Source: Anaerolineae bacterium
GTDB lineage: Bacteria; Chloroflexota; Anaerolineae; Aggregatilineales; Aggregatilineaceae
DNA: 62,793 nucleotides
Reading direction: 5' to 3'
NCBI GenBank assembly: GCA_016926875.1
Contig: JAFGNU010000081.1
Span: 1 to 62,793, forward strand
Shown: positions 44,977 to 52,972 of the stretch, piece by piece
Position numbering within the stretch: position 1 is the stretch's first letter
How the letters are laid out: each line of letters starts with the position of its first letter
Position numbers and translations under genes: made by a program
Notes under the pieces: generated by a model
What the model was told of the DNA's origin: nothing
The model's database searches: none
The model's input: only the letters and a program-made list of their open reading frames with translations

Positions 44977-45549
44977 TCAGGCCCTTAGTGAGCCGCGAAA
45001 CCCTCTGGAGCTATAGTAAGAAGGCGCACTGTTGTGATACACAAAAACAGTGTCGTAGCGACGATCAGCAAAGACGGCACCGCCGAGTTTTCTAATATCA
45101 GCAGGCGTTTTCAACCAGCTCGACGTCTTCGTATCAAATTCTCCAAGTTTCTGCAATTCTCGATTTTGTTTTTCCGTTAAAAGCTCAATGCCCATCGCAA
45201 CTGCCATATCAACAGCATTGTTTTCCGGTTTATGTTCTTTCCTTGCCTCCAGCCCTTCACGGTCGTAACAAACATTTCTGCGGCCTTTAGGACTTTCCGC
45301 TGAACAATCATAAAAAATGAATTCGCCCGTCGCTTCATCATGACCAACAACATCCGGTTCACCGCCAGTCCGTTCCATTTCATAAAGCGACCATAGTTTT
45401 TCAAGATTAGCGTCCAGCTTTGCCTGTACTTCAGCCCATTCAAGACCTTGATGACGGTTCATGTTTTTCTCAAAACGGGCTTTTAACGCCTTCAGGAGTT
45501 CTACACGTTGTTCTGCTGACAACTCCATAGGGGGGGCCTTTTTGCTCAT
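44977..45549 (-). CDS. DUF4256 family protein
   Basis: A 190-residue soluble protein, very close to the DUF4256 pattern known from Firmicutes and Bacteroidetes (LSAEQRVELLKALKARF, ERTGGEPDVVG, DCSAESPKGRRNVCYDREG, KTSSWLKTPADIRKLGG). Its function is unknown. The DNA is AT-richer than its neighbours and has different codon use (AAA, GAA, TTT common), which suggests recent transfer. No clear ribosome site precedes the ATG at 45549. Confidence 0.85.
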   Translation of the reverse strand: MSKKAPPMELSAEQRVELLKALKARFEKNMNRHQGLEWAEVQAKLDANLEKLWSLYEMERTGGEPDVVGHDEATGEFIFYDCSAESPKGRRNVCYDREGLEARKEHKPENNAVDMAVAMGIELLTEKQNRELQKLGEFDTKTSSWLKTPADIRKLGGAVFADRRYDTVFVYHNSAPSYYSSRGFRGSLRA

Positions 45550-45675
45550 CAATAGAGGATTATGCCGGATGGTTACGGAGCAGACAAGTCAGCCAAAACG
45601 AACCAAAACCGTGCTGATTTTCCGAACGGATGAGCAATTCAGCCAACACAGGGTGGCCTGGTGGTGACAAAAGGC

Positions 45676-46140
45676 CTATTTGATTTTTATGCTCCAGACA
45701 TCCAGTAGGGTTAGTTTAAACCATTCACCCTTGACTCTTTTTACGGCGTATTGTTGGTGTAACTCCGCCTCGACTCTCTCAGGCTGGTTGGTTTCTATGA
45801 CGTGTACAATTTCAATCTTACTCGGATTCCCTGTTTTGAGACTCCTCACCCGTTCCTCAACAGACCCGCGTGTCATGCCAATTTTGTAGTACGATTGACT
45901 CTTCAAAAGATAGACTTTTCCCCGCCCAGAGTGCTGGTCAATTTCTTGATTTGCCTTGCCTTGCTCGTCTATATAATTACACGCAGCAAGTACCAGCCAG
46001 CCCACAACCATGACAAACAAGCCTTCTCCCCAATCTTTAGCAACAAAGAAGCCGTAACCACCCAAAACCAACAAAAATAATCCAAAGCAGCCACAACTTG
46101 CTAGGCAGGAATGCGTCTCGTTTTCTTTTTTTCCAGCCAT
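45676..46140 (-). CDS. membrane-anchored GIY-YIG-like (T5orf172) protein
   Basis: A 154-residue protein. Two hydrophobic segments (about 13-31 and 37-54) are followed by a compact domain of the T5orf172/MUG113 branch of the GIY-YIG superfamily. VYLLKSQSYYKIGMTRGSVEERVRSL contains the VYLL...YYKIG core and the Arg-containing helix; the Glu is in QPERVEAELHQQY. Such domains are nucleases or nucleic-acid binders in phage-related genes. Tethering to a membrane is unusual. Base composition is AT-rich like DUF4256 next to it. A role in defence or DNA uptake is speculation. Confidence 0.75.
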   Translation of the reverse strand: MAGKKENETHSCLASCGCFGLFLLVLGGYGFFVAKDWGEGLFVMVVGWLVLAACNYIDEQGKANQEIDQHSGRGKVYLLKSQSYYKIGMTRGSVEERVRSLKTGNPSKIEIVHVIETNQPERVEAELHQQYAVKRVKGEWFKLTLLDVWSIKIK

Positions 46141-46350
46141 ATAGTTGTAATTCTCCGATCTAGCCCCACGCCGTCACGTCACGATCACGGGCACGGGCAC
46201 GACCAGAATCACCAGCTCCGCCACATCAATCGCTAAAGTGCGCCGCCACAAAAACCAGCACAACCATGCCCATACGTTTTGGGGCTTGTGTACGCGTTTG
46301 TATACCAAGTTGACTGCTCATACGCTTTGCGTTTTCCTCAATTGGTTAAT

Positions 46351-46392
46351 GGGAAAACCCAATTTGCTGCAAATCAAGGGCCTGGTTTTCCC
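46351..46392. repeat. inverted repeat in the accessory island
   Basis: GGGAAAACC (46351-46359) and GGTTTTCCC (46384-46392), 24 bp apart, 9 of 9 pairs. It could be a hairpin, a protein site or a remnant end of a mobile element. Confidence 0.6.
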
Positions 46393-46498
46393 TGGTTAGA
46401 GAAACTAGCATAAGGCCCCAATAAGAACGACACATATGTTCTGCAAAAAGAGCTAACAAGAGGATACTCTTTCAGCCAAGGTGCTGCCACGACCTCAC

Positions 46499-46541
46499 AA
46501 AAAACGCCGTAAGAGGCTCTAAATACGAGCCTGCTCTACGG
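46499..46541 (-). terminator. terminator after the FHA gene
   Basis: On the minus strand an interrupted stem, CCGTA/TACGG outside and AGGCTC/GAGCCT inside, is followed by GCGTTTTTT (T run 46499-46504). Confidence 0.7.
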
Positions 46542-46583
46542 TCGCTGTCGTCGTGTCCGCCTATGAACAGCCTGCCATGCAGC

Positions 46584-47288
46584 CTACTCGCATGCGCCCG
46601 GTTTGACTCCCAGGTCGAACATATCGGAGATAACCGGGATGTCATCCCACATACACTGCGAGTCGATGATAATCACGGCGATCACTGAGGCAACCACGCA
46701 CATAACCAAAAAACACCCGCAACCCAGCACAACCCAGCGCCCCACACCACCACCTTCATAGGGTTCGTCCTGGTAGTCGTACTCGTAGGCCGGGGGCTGC
46801 TGCTGGGACATACCGTATGGCTGCTGCTGGGCAGGTACGCCCGGTGCCGGGTAGCCACCAGCTTGTTGTAGCGGCTGCTGGTTGTAGCTGGGAACCTGGG
46901 CCGCAGGGGGCGAAACATACTCACTGCTGGGCCGGGGTGGTGAGCCAACAACCGTGGCTACCTGCCGTCCCTCTACTGCGCCACCAACGGCCTCATACGC
47001 CAGCGTAACCGTTTCCCCCATGCCCAGCGTGTCGCCGTGCGACAGGGGGCGAGCACCGGTCAACCGCTGCCCGTTAACGAACGTACCATTAGTCGATTGC
47101 AGGTCCTCAACCGTAAAACCGCCGCCGCCTCGAGTCAGCCGACAGTGGTGGCGACTTGCCTCCGGGTCGTTGATGACAATATCATTCGTGATGTCGCGAC
47201 CGAGGTTGATAACGTCTTTGTTCAACTCGTATATCTGGTTAGGCTGCGGACCGCGGCGAACGATCAGCCGAAAGCTGCTGCCTTGCAT
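46584..47288 (-). CDS. FHA-domain membrane protein
   Basis: A 234-residue protein with an N-terminal forkhead-associated domain that reads phosphothreonine. Motifs GRDITNDIVINDPEASRHH and STNGTFVNGQRL contain the binding Arg, Ser, His and Asn. A Pro/Gln/Tyr-rich linker (about 120-185) leads to one membrane helix (about 190-215) and a short outside tail with two cysteines. AGGAGG lies 8 bp before the ATG at 47288. A partner kinase is unknown; the pseudokinase at 27733 is the only kinase-like gene here. Confidence 0.9.
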   Translation of the reverse strand: MQGSSFRLIVRRGPQPNQIYELNKDVINLGRDITNDIVINDPEASRHHCRLTRGGGGFTVEDLQSTNGTFVNGQRLTGARPLSHGDTLGMGETVTLAYEAVGGAVEGRQVATVVGSPPRPSSEYVSPPAAQVPSYNQQPLQQAGGYPAPGVPAQQQPYGMSQQQPPAYEYDYQDEPYEGGGVGRWVVLGCGCFLVMCVVASVIAVIIIDSQCMWDDIPVISDMFDLGVKPGACE

Positions 47289-47345
47289 AGACACTGCCTC
47301 CTCACACGCAGGAAGTGGCGGACATAAATCAACGCGACGGTTCGG

Positions 47346-47374
47346 AGTATACGGTTAATAAGGATGGATGTCAA
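47346..47374 (-). promoter_or_regulatory. promoter of the FHA gene
   Basis: On the minus strand TTGACA (47369-47374), a 17-bp spacer and TATACT (47346-47351), about 55 bp before the start. Confidence 0.65.
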
Positions 47375-47399
47375 CACAAGCATTTAACGTCCATCGATT

Positions 47400-47424
47400 C
47401 AAAACGCCACAGCACGCGTGGCGT
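47400..47424 (-). terminator. terminator after rpoD
   Basis: ACGCCAC/GTGGCGT stem (47404-47410 with 47418-47424) with a T run at its minus-strand end (47401-47404). It separates rpoD from the FHA promoter. Confidence 0.6.
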
Positions 47425-47476
47425 CAGGCATACACTCAATTTTAACCCAACTGGCAAATTTGCGCAGACCGGGCAT

Positions 47477-48673
47477 TTATGTGAAATCGCGCAGTTGGCG
47501 CGAGCGCCGGGGATGCCGCAGCCGCCGCAGCGCCTTACCTTCGATCTGGCGGATACGTTCGCGCGTCAGGCCAAATTTCTGCCCCACTTCTTCCAGTGTA
47601 TAACTGCGCCCATTTTGCAGCCCAAACCGCAGCCGTAAAATACGCGCCTCGCGCGCCGTGAGCGTCCCAAGCACTTCTTCGACTTTTTCGCGCAGCAGGT
47701 TTTGATAGGCGCTCTGCGTCGGCGTTGGGGTAGTGAGGTCCTCGATAAAGCTACCCAACTCGCTGTCTTCTTCCTCACCGACCGGGCGCTCCAGGCTCAT
47801 CGGGCGCCAGCTTACCTTCAGCATCCACTGCACTTTGCGCGGCTCCAGGTCCATCCGGGCGGCGATCTCCTCAGGTGTCGGCTTGCGCCCGTTCTCCTGC
47901 TCCAACTGGTGCGCCGTCTTGTACAAACGCCGGATGCGATCGGACATGTGAACCGGCACGCGAATGGTGCGTCCCTGGTCCGCGATTGCCCGCGTGATCG
48001 TCTGTCGAATCCACCATGTAGCGTAGGTGCTGAACCGGTAGCCGCGTGTATAGTCGAACTTCTCAACGGCCTTCATCAAGCCCAGGTTGCCTTCCTGGAT
48101 CAGGTCCAGAAAATGCACGCCCCGGCCCATGTATTTTTTGGCAATGCTCACCACCAGCCGCGTGTTGGCTTTGATCAGGTGATCCCGCGCGGCTTTGCCA
48201 TCTTCCATCAAGGCTTCCAGCTCAGCGATCTGTTCAGGGTCACCGCAACCGTTCAGGCGTGCAAGCTCGGCACGCGCAGCATTACCCGCTTCAAGACGCT
48301 TGGCCAGATCAACTTCTTCCTCAGTTGTCAGCAGAGGAACGCGGGCCATCTCCTTGAGATACAATCCAACCGTATCATCGGACGACACGCTGCTTAAATC
48401 ATAGCTGTCGTCCTCGTCGTCCTCGTCATCCAGGTCGTCATCCTGCAACTTGTCTGGATCGATGTCGTCGGGTTTTTCTCCAAACACTTCAACCCCGGCA
48501 GCGTTCAGCCACAGGAAAATATCTTCAAGCTGCTCCATCGCCTCGTCGGTATCCGGCAGCACCTCAAGAATATCATCGGTTGTCAGAAATCCCTGATTAT
48601 CCGCCTTTTCTAGCAGGGCAGCCATCAGGTCCAAGCTTAGCATATGCCCATCTGTATCGCTGTAGTCTTTCAA
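47477..48673 (-). CDS. rpoD: RNA polymerase primary-type sigma factor (RpoD/SigA family)
   Basis: A 398-residue sigma-70 factor. A region 1.1-like start ([20 protein letters not shown]) and a strongly acidic linker precede region 1.2 ([17 protein letters not shown]). Region 2 includes [18 protein letters not shown] and [17 protein letters not shown], and region 4.2 is [20 protein letters not shown]. The region 2.4 and 4.2 residues suggest recognition of normal TATAAT/TTGACA promoters, which abound here. I chose the TTG at 48673, which has AAGGGGG upstream; a GTG six codons earlier (48691) has no site. Second gene after yceD. Confidence 0.92.
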   Translation of the reverse strand: MKDYSDTDGHMLSLDLMAALLEKADNQGFLTTDDILEVLPDTDEAMEQLEDIFLWLNAAGVEVFGEKPDDIDPDKLQDDDLDDEDDEDDSYDLSSVSSDDTVGLYLKEMARVPLLTTEEEVDLAKRLEAGNAARAELARLNGCGDPEQIAELEALMEDGKAARDHLIKANTRLVVSIAKKYMGRGVHFLDLIQEGNLGLMKAVEKFDYTRGYRFSTYATWWIRQTITRAIADQGRTIRVPVHMSDRIRRLYKTAHQLEQENGRKPTPEEIAARMDLEPRKVQWMLKVSWRPMSLERPVGEEEDSELGSFIEDLTTPTPTQSAYQNLLREKVEEVLGTLTAREARILRLRFGLQNGRSYTLEEVGQKFGLTRERIRQIEGKALRRLRHPRRSRQLRDFT

Positions 48674-48735
48674 AGCGGAAGCCCCCTTCACAGATACAGC
48701 TCTTCACATGCCCCTATAGAGCATAGAATCAGATG

Positions 48736-49296
48736 TTATTCGTTATCGTCTTCGATGAGTTGAGCTAACACTGCAAATCGAGGATCAATCTCGTCCTGCA
48801 TGCAGTTACATGTACCTTCATTTAAGTTCTGCCCGCACTCCGGGCACAACCCTGCACAATCTGGTTGACAAGTTAATCCCATTGGCACGGCTAAAAAGAC
48901 TTCCTCGCGCAGCAATGGGGCCAGGTCCAACATGCCCGTTTCCTCTACCTGGTATACCGCGTCCGAAGAGGACTCCAAAGATGATAGGGATGTATCGTGA
49001 TCTTCAAACAGTTCTTCAATTTCAACCGTAACCGGGGCATAAAAAAGCGATAGGCAGCGAGAACACTCGGTGAATACACTGGTTTCCAGTATGCCCTGCA
49101 CCAGGATACCGCGTGAGTTACGGCTGAACCGCAGTTCACCTTGCAGGTAATCTAAATCCAGGTCATCCGCCAAGCGGACGCGGGGGAGGTCTAGCACCGT
49201 GGCGCGCTGATAACCGGCGCTTTGGGCCAATAAGAAACCGACGTTAAACTTCAAGATACGAGAATTCAGAAAGCCCGATTGCTGAGACGCAGTCAC
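48736..49296 (-). CDS. yceD: YceD/DUF177 family protein
   Basis: A 186-residue protein of the YceD (23S rRNA accumulation) family. The family core has ECSRCL near residue 79 and a C-terminal zinc-ribbon-like part (CQPDCAGLCPECGQNL). YceD normally precedes rpmF; here it precedes rpoD. It begins with GTG at 49296, with AAAGG about 10 bp upstream. Its promoter is a perfect consensus, so yceD-rpoD is probably a strongly expressed operon. Confidence 0.85.
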   Translation of the reverse strand: MTASQQSGFLNSRILKFNVGFLLAQSAGYQRATVLDLPRVRLADDLDLDYLQGELRFSRNSRGILVQGILETSVFTECSRCLSLFYAPVTVEIEELFEDHDTSLSSLESSSDAVYQVEETGMLDLAPLLREEVFLAVPMGLTCQPDCAGLCPECGQNLNEGTCNCMQDEIDPRFAVLAQLIEDDNE

Positions 49297-49385
49297 AACG
49301 ATAGACCTTTACGCTGGCAGGTAGTAAAAAAGTAAGCCGCTAGCTTGATTAAAGCTTTTTTACGCGGCCACTCTCGCAATTTCTT

Positions 49386-49398
49386 TCACTGTCAGTGA
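49386..49398. promoter_or_regulatory. palindrome at the start site of yceD-rpoD
   Basis: TCACTG-T-CAGTGA, a perfect 13-nt palindrome located 5 bp downstream of the -10 box, where transcription should begin. It could be a repressor site. Confidence 0.35.
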
Positions 49399-49402
49399 CA
49401 TA

Positions 49403-49431
49403 ATTATAACGATTCCTGTATTTTGTGTCAA
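49403..49431 (-). promoter_or_regulatory. perfect consensus promoter of yceD-rpoD
   Basis: On the minus strand TTGACA (49426-49431), a 17-bp spacer and TATAAT (49403-49408). The leader is about 100 nt and contains complementary GTAAAAAAG and CTTTTTTAC arms. Confidence 0.75.
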
Positions 49432-49565
49432 GGCATAGACACGTTTATTAATAGTCAATGACTTCATCTTGCTACAAGGTGCTTGAATTCACTTTTCCTA
49501 TTGTTATTGATGCGTTTATCCAGTTCCAGCGCTATCTTATCAGCCAGACGCTGCCCGAACGCTGG

Positions 49566-49594
49566 TTTACGCCCATCAGTGAATCCGGTATAAT
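49566..49594 (+). promoter_or_regulatory. promoter of the rmlD-glycosyltransferase operon
   Basis: TTTACG (49566-49571), a 17-bp spacer and TATAAT (49589-49594). The leader holds a CCGGT/ACCGG hairpin and four AGTAC repeats (49635-49664). With the divergent rpoD promoter this accounts for the 404-bp gap at 49297-49700. Confidence 0.6.
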
Positions 49595-49634
49595 TCTCCC
49601 GGTTTGGACCGGATGGGGCCGAGCCACTTTTCAC

Positions 49635-49664
49635 AGTACAAAAGTACGGGCAGTACGTTAGTAC
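49635..49664 (+). repeat. four phased AGTAC repeats in the rmlD leader
   Basis: AGTAC begins at 49635, 49643, 49652 and 49660, a spacing of 8, 9 and 8 bp. Each contains the palindrome GTAC. Function unknown. Confidence 0.5.
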
Positions 49665-49700
49665 GGGGGCCGCACATACAACACACAACGGACGGGTTTT

Positions 49701-50588
49701 ATGCGCATCCTTGTTACCGGTGCCGGGGGGCGCCTGGGCAGCCAGCTTATTCAACAGTTAACAGCCGCCGATCATGATGTCACAGGGGCAGACATCGCCA
49801 GCGCCGAGGGGGTCGAATCGATGGACATTACCCGGCTGGACGATGTCAGGCGCTTATTCGCTGCCGTCCGGCCTGAACTGGTGATCCACTGCGCGGCGTT
49901 AACGGCAGTTGATTACTGCGCCGAACACCCCGACGAAGCGCTTGCGATCAACGGCTACGGCACCCAGGCGGTTGCGCTGGCCTGCCAGGCACAAAACGCT
50001 GTGATGCTCTACGTGAGCACTAACGAAGTCTTTGACGGCAAAACGCACTGCGCATGCCAGGAATACGACCGCCCTAACCCGACTAACCCCTACGCTTACA
50101 GCAAGTGGGTTGGCGAACAGGTAGTGCGCGACCTGGTCCGCAAACATTACATCATGCGTACGTCGTGGTTGTTTGCGCACGGCGGCAAAAACTTCGTGCA
50201 GACTGTCCTGCAACTGGCCCAACAGGGTGCTCCACTGCGTGTGGTCACCAACGAGGTCGGCTGCCCGACCTACAATAACGATCTGGCCGCCGCCATCTGC
50301 CAACTGGTCACCACCGGCTGCTACGGCATCTATCACCTGACCAATGCCGGGTACACATCGCGGTTCCATTTCGCGCGGCAGGCGCTGGACACCGCCGGAT
50401 ATACCGACACGCCAATCGAGCCGATTGCGCTGGCCGAGTTTGCGCGCGCCTCTCGCCCGCCGGAATACGCGATACTGCGCAACTTTGCCGCCGCTCGCCT
50501 GGGTATCACGCTCCGCCCCTGGCAGGACGCGCTGGCTGCCTTCATCGACGCCGAGCCATCGCTGAGAAAGCAAGCGCCCGATGCCTGA
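49701..50588 (+). CDS. rmlD: dTDP-4-dehydrorhamnose reductase family protein
   Basis: A 295-residue extended short-chain dehydrogenase. The NADP loop is VTGAGGRLGSQL, and the catalytic Tyr/Lys are in YAYSKWVGE. SWLFAHGGKNFVQTVL and GIYHLTNAG match RmlD. It would reduce dTDP-4-keto-rhamnose to dTDP-rhamnose for surface polysaccharide. rmlA, B and C are not adjacent, so another sugar nucleotide is possible. The end overlaps the next gene by 8 bp. Confidence 0.85.
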   Translation: MRILVTGAGGRLGSQLIQQLTAADHDVTGADIASAEGVESMDITRLDDVRRLFAAVRPELVIHCAALTAVDYCAEHPDEALAINGYGTQAVALACQAQNAVMLYVSTNEVFDGKTHCACQEYDRPNPTNPYAYSKWVGEQVVRDLVRKHYIMRTSWLFAHGGKNFVQTVLQLAQQGAPLRVVTNEVGCPTYNNDLAAAICQLVTTGCYGIYHLTNAGYTSRFHFARQALDTAGYTDTPIEPIALAEFARASRPPEYAILRNFAAARLGITLRPWQDALAAFIDAEPSLRKQAPDA

Positions 50589-51564
50589 ATCAGCCGGTCC
50601 GCTGTTATCAGTTGTGATCCCCAACTGGAACGGCGCGCACTATCTGCCATCCTGCCTGGACGCCCTCCACGCCCAAACGGTCACCCATATCGAACTGATC
50701 GTCGCAGACAACGCCTCAATCGATGGCTCGCGTGAACTGCTGGCCGAGCGCTACCCCGACGCGCGTGTGATCGCGCTGCCGGAGAATCGCGGCTTTACCG
50801 GCGCGTGCAACGCGGGCATGGAAGCGGCGCAGGGCGCATACGTCGCGCTGTTGAACAACGATACCGAAGCCGATCCGGGCTGGGCTGCCGCCGTAATCGA
50901 CACCTTCGAGCGCCACCCGGACGCCGGGCTGGTCGCGTCTAAAATGCTGCTCTTCGACCGGCGTGATCACTTCCACACTGCCGGGGACCTGTACCGCGTT
51001 GATGGGCGGCTGGTGAACCGGGGGGTCTGGGAACGGGACGCGGGGCAGTACGACCGGGAAGAAGCCGTCTTCAGCGCGTGCGGCGGTTCGTCTGCCTATC
51101 GCCGCTCGATGCTGGACGTGATCGGCCTGCTGGACGACGATTTCTTTTTCTCGTGTGAAGACATGGACCTGGCATGGCGCGCGCAGTTGGCCGGTTACCG
51201 TTGCATCTATACGCCAAACGCGGTAGTGTACCACCATCTCGCGGCGACCGGCGGCGGGGTGACGGCCAGCTTCTACGATGGGCGTAACATGATCTGGATT
51301 CTGGTCAAGGACTACCCGGCGGCGCTGTGGCGCAAACACTGGTTCAAAATTCTGCGCGCCCAGTTCAAGCTGGCCTGGGACGCGCTGCGCGCCTGGCGAG
51401 GGGCAGCCGCCCGCGCCCGGCTGCGGGGTATGCTGGCCGGACTGGCCGGTATCCCTAAGATGTTACGCAAACGCCGCCCCATCCAGCGGAGTCGGCGTGT
51501 ATCAATAGCATACCTGGAATCGATCCTGACGCCCGTGCCGTCCGGCAAAGCGTCCGACGAATGA
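50581..51564 (+). CDS. family 2 glycosyltransferase, rhamnosyltransferase-like
   Basis: A 327-residue GT-A fold enzyme. LSVVIPNWNGAHYLP starts the domain, with the nucleotide-binding VADNASIDGS and LLNNDTEADPGW (DxD-like). FFFSCEDMDLAWR carries the ED acceptor motif. This pattern is common in rhamnosyl and galactofuranosyl transferases, which fits rmlD upstream. The C-terminus is helical and basic and may touch the membrane. Acceptor unknown. Confidence 0.88.
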   Translation: MPESAGPLLSVVIPNWNGAHYLPSCLDALHAQTVTHIELIVADNASIDGSRELLAERYPDARVIALPENRGFTGACNAGMEAAQGAYVALLNNDTEADPGWAAAVIDTFERHPDAGLVASKMLLFDRRDHFHTAGDLYRVDGRLVNRGVWERDAGQYDREEAVFSACGGSSAYRRSMLDVIGLLDDDFFFSCEDMDLAWRAQLAGYRCIYTPNAVVYHHLAATGGGVTASFYDGRNMIWILVKDYPAALWRKHWFKILRAQFKLAWDALRAWRGAAARARLRGMLAGLAGIPKMLRKRRPIQRSRRVSIAYLESILTPVPSGKASDE

Positions 51565-51579
51565 GATCGGAGCAACCAG

Positions 51580-52341
51580 TTGTCCACCGGTAACCCAGAA
51601 CACCCTTTCCTGTCGATTGTGATCCCGGCCCACAATGAAGAGCACCGCCTGCCGATCAGCCTGAAAAAAATAGATGCATTCCTGGCAGACCAGCCATATC
51701 AGGCCGAAGTCATCGTCGTGGAAAACGGCAGCGCGGATAAAACCGTTGAGGTCGTGCAAACATTCGCCGAGACGCACCCGTATATCCGGCTGTATGAGGA
51801 AACAGCGCGCGGTAAGGGGTTGGCCGTGCGGCGGGGAATGCTGGAAGCACGCGGCGATTACCGCTTCATCTGTGATGCGGACCTGTCGATGCCTATCGAG
51901 GAAGTCAACAAATTCCTGCCGCCGCAGCTAAACGATTTTGACGTGGCTATCGGCTCGCGCGAAGCACCGGGATCGCAGCGCTACAACGAGCCCTACCACC
52001 GGCACTTGATGGGCCGCGTGTTGAACTGGGTTGTCAAGTTAACCGCCGTGCGCGGCTTCGAGGATACGCAGTGCGGCTTTAAGATGTTTTCGCGCCAGGC
52101 TGCGGAAGACCTGTTCAGCGTCCAGCGTATGGGCGGGATCGGCTTTGACGTGGAAACCCTGTTTATTGCCAAAAAGCGCGGTTATCGCGTCTGGGAAGTC
52201 CCGATCAACTGGTATTTTGACGCCGACAGCCGCATGAAACTTGTTCAGGACACGCTGCACATCCTGCGCGAGATCGTCGATATTCGGCGCAACTGGCGGC
52301 AGGGCCGCTATGCCCGCCTAGATCATGACGCAACACGCTGA
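51580..52341 (+). CDS. family 2 glycosyltransferase, dolichyl-phosphate-glucose synthase-like
   Basis: A 253-residue GT2 enzyme with LSIVIPAHNEEHRLP, VVENGSADKT, CDADLSMP (DxD) and EDTQCGFKMFSRQAA, typical of polyprenyl-phosphate glucosyl or mannosyl transferases. No membrane helix follows the catalytic domain. It starts with TTG at 51580, with CGGAG 8 bp upstream. It overlaps rnhB by 17 bp. Confidence 0.88.
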   Translation: MSTGNPEHPFLSIVIPAHNEEHRLPISLKKIDAFLADQPYQAEVIVVENGSADKTVEVVQTFAETHPYIRLYEETARGKGLAVRRGMLEARGDYRFICDADLSMPIEEVNKFLPPQLNDFDVAIGSREAPGSQRYNEPYHRHLMGRVLNWVVKLTAVRGFEDTQCGFKMFSRQAAEDLFSVQRMGGIGFDVETLFIAKKRGYRVWEVPINWYFDADSRMKLVQDTLHILREIVDIRRNWRQGRYARLDHDATR

Positions 52342-52972
52342 TTTGAACTACGAATACACCCTGCGCGACCAGGGCTACAAACACATCGCCGGGCTGGACG
52401 AAGCCGGGCGCGGCGCGTGGGCCGGGCCGGTGGTAGCCGGGGCGGTGATTCTGCCCCTGGACCGCTTCGACCTGGCGCGAGCGCTGGACGGCGTTAACGA
52501 TTCCAAGCAGCTATCGGCTGCCGCCCGTGAGCGGCTGCTGCCGCGTATTATGGAAGTTGCCACGGCAGCGGGCGTCGGCTTTGCCTCAAACGCCGAGATC
52601 GACACGCACGGCATCGTACCGGCAACCCGGCTGGCTATGCGGCGCGCGCTGGACTCACTCGCGGTTCAGCCGGACGCGCTGCTAACCGACTCGATGCCCA
52701 TACCTGGTGTGACTCTGCCCTGCACGCCGATTGTCAAAGGCGATCAGAAGTCGCTCAGCATTGCCGCCGCCAGCATCATCGCCAAAGTGACCCGCGATCA
52801 GTTCATGGATGAACTGGACGGCCTGTTCCCGCTGTACGGCTTCCTGGCCCACAAGGGCTATGGGACAAGGCTGCACCGGCAGGTATTGAAGCGGTACGGT
52901 CCCTGTGAGGTTCACCGGATGTCGTTCGCGCCGGTATTGGAAGTGATCGCATCAAAGGATCGCCGCGCGTGA
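52325..52972 (+). CDS. rnhB: ribonuclease HII
   Basis: A 215-residue enzyme that cuts RNA in RNA-DNA hybrids and at single ribonucleotides. AGLDEAGRGAWAGPV has the catalytic Asp-Glu, and SIAAASIIAKVTRD and HKGYGTRLH are typical. It is a housekeeping gene lying inside a glycosyltransferase operon, overlapping both neighbours, so it is probably cotranscribed with them. Confidence 0.95.
   Translation: MTQHADLNYEYTLRDQGYKHIAGLDEAGRGAWAGPVVAGAVILPLDRFDLARALDGVNDSKQLSAAARERLLPRIMEVATAAGVGFASNAEIDTHGIVPATRLAMRRALDSLAVQPDALLTDSMPIPGVTLPCTPIVKGDQKSLSIAAASIIAKVTRDQFMDELDGLFPLYGFLAHKGYGTRLHRQVLKRYGPCEVHRMSFAPVLEVIASKDRRA

Larger units (their letters stand above)
46141..46583. other. 443-bp intergenic region with inverted repeats
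   Basis: No gene was supported. Positions 46331-46392 contain GTTTTCC, GGGAAAACC (46351-46359) and GGTTTTCCC (46384-46392), giving a 9-bp perfect inverted repeat and a third partial copy. The terminator of the FHA gene is at 46499-46541. Very short reading frames on the minus strand near 46170-46270 encode hydrophobic peptides of about 15 residues, which I do not count as genes. Confidence 0.5.

Noticed and set aside
46170..46280. Two very short hydrophobic frames on the minus strand in the accessory island
   Set aside because: About 15 codons each, no convincing ribosome sites, and the GC-repeat sequence explains the valine-rich translation.
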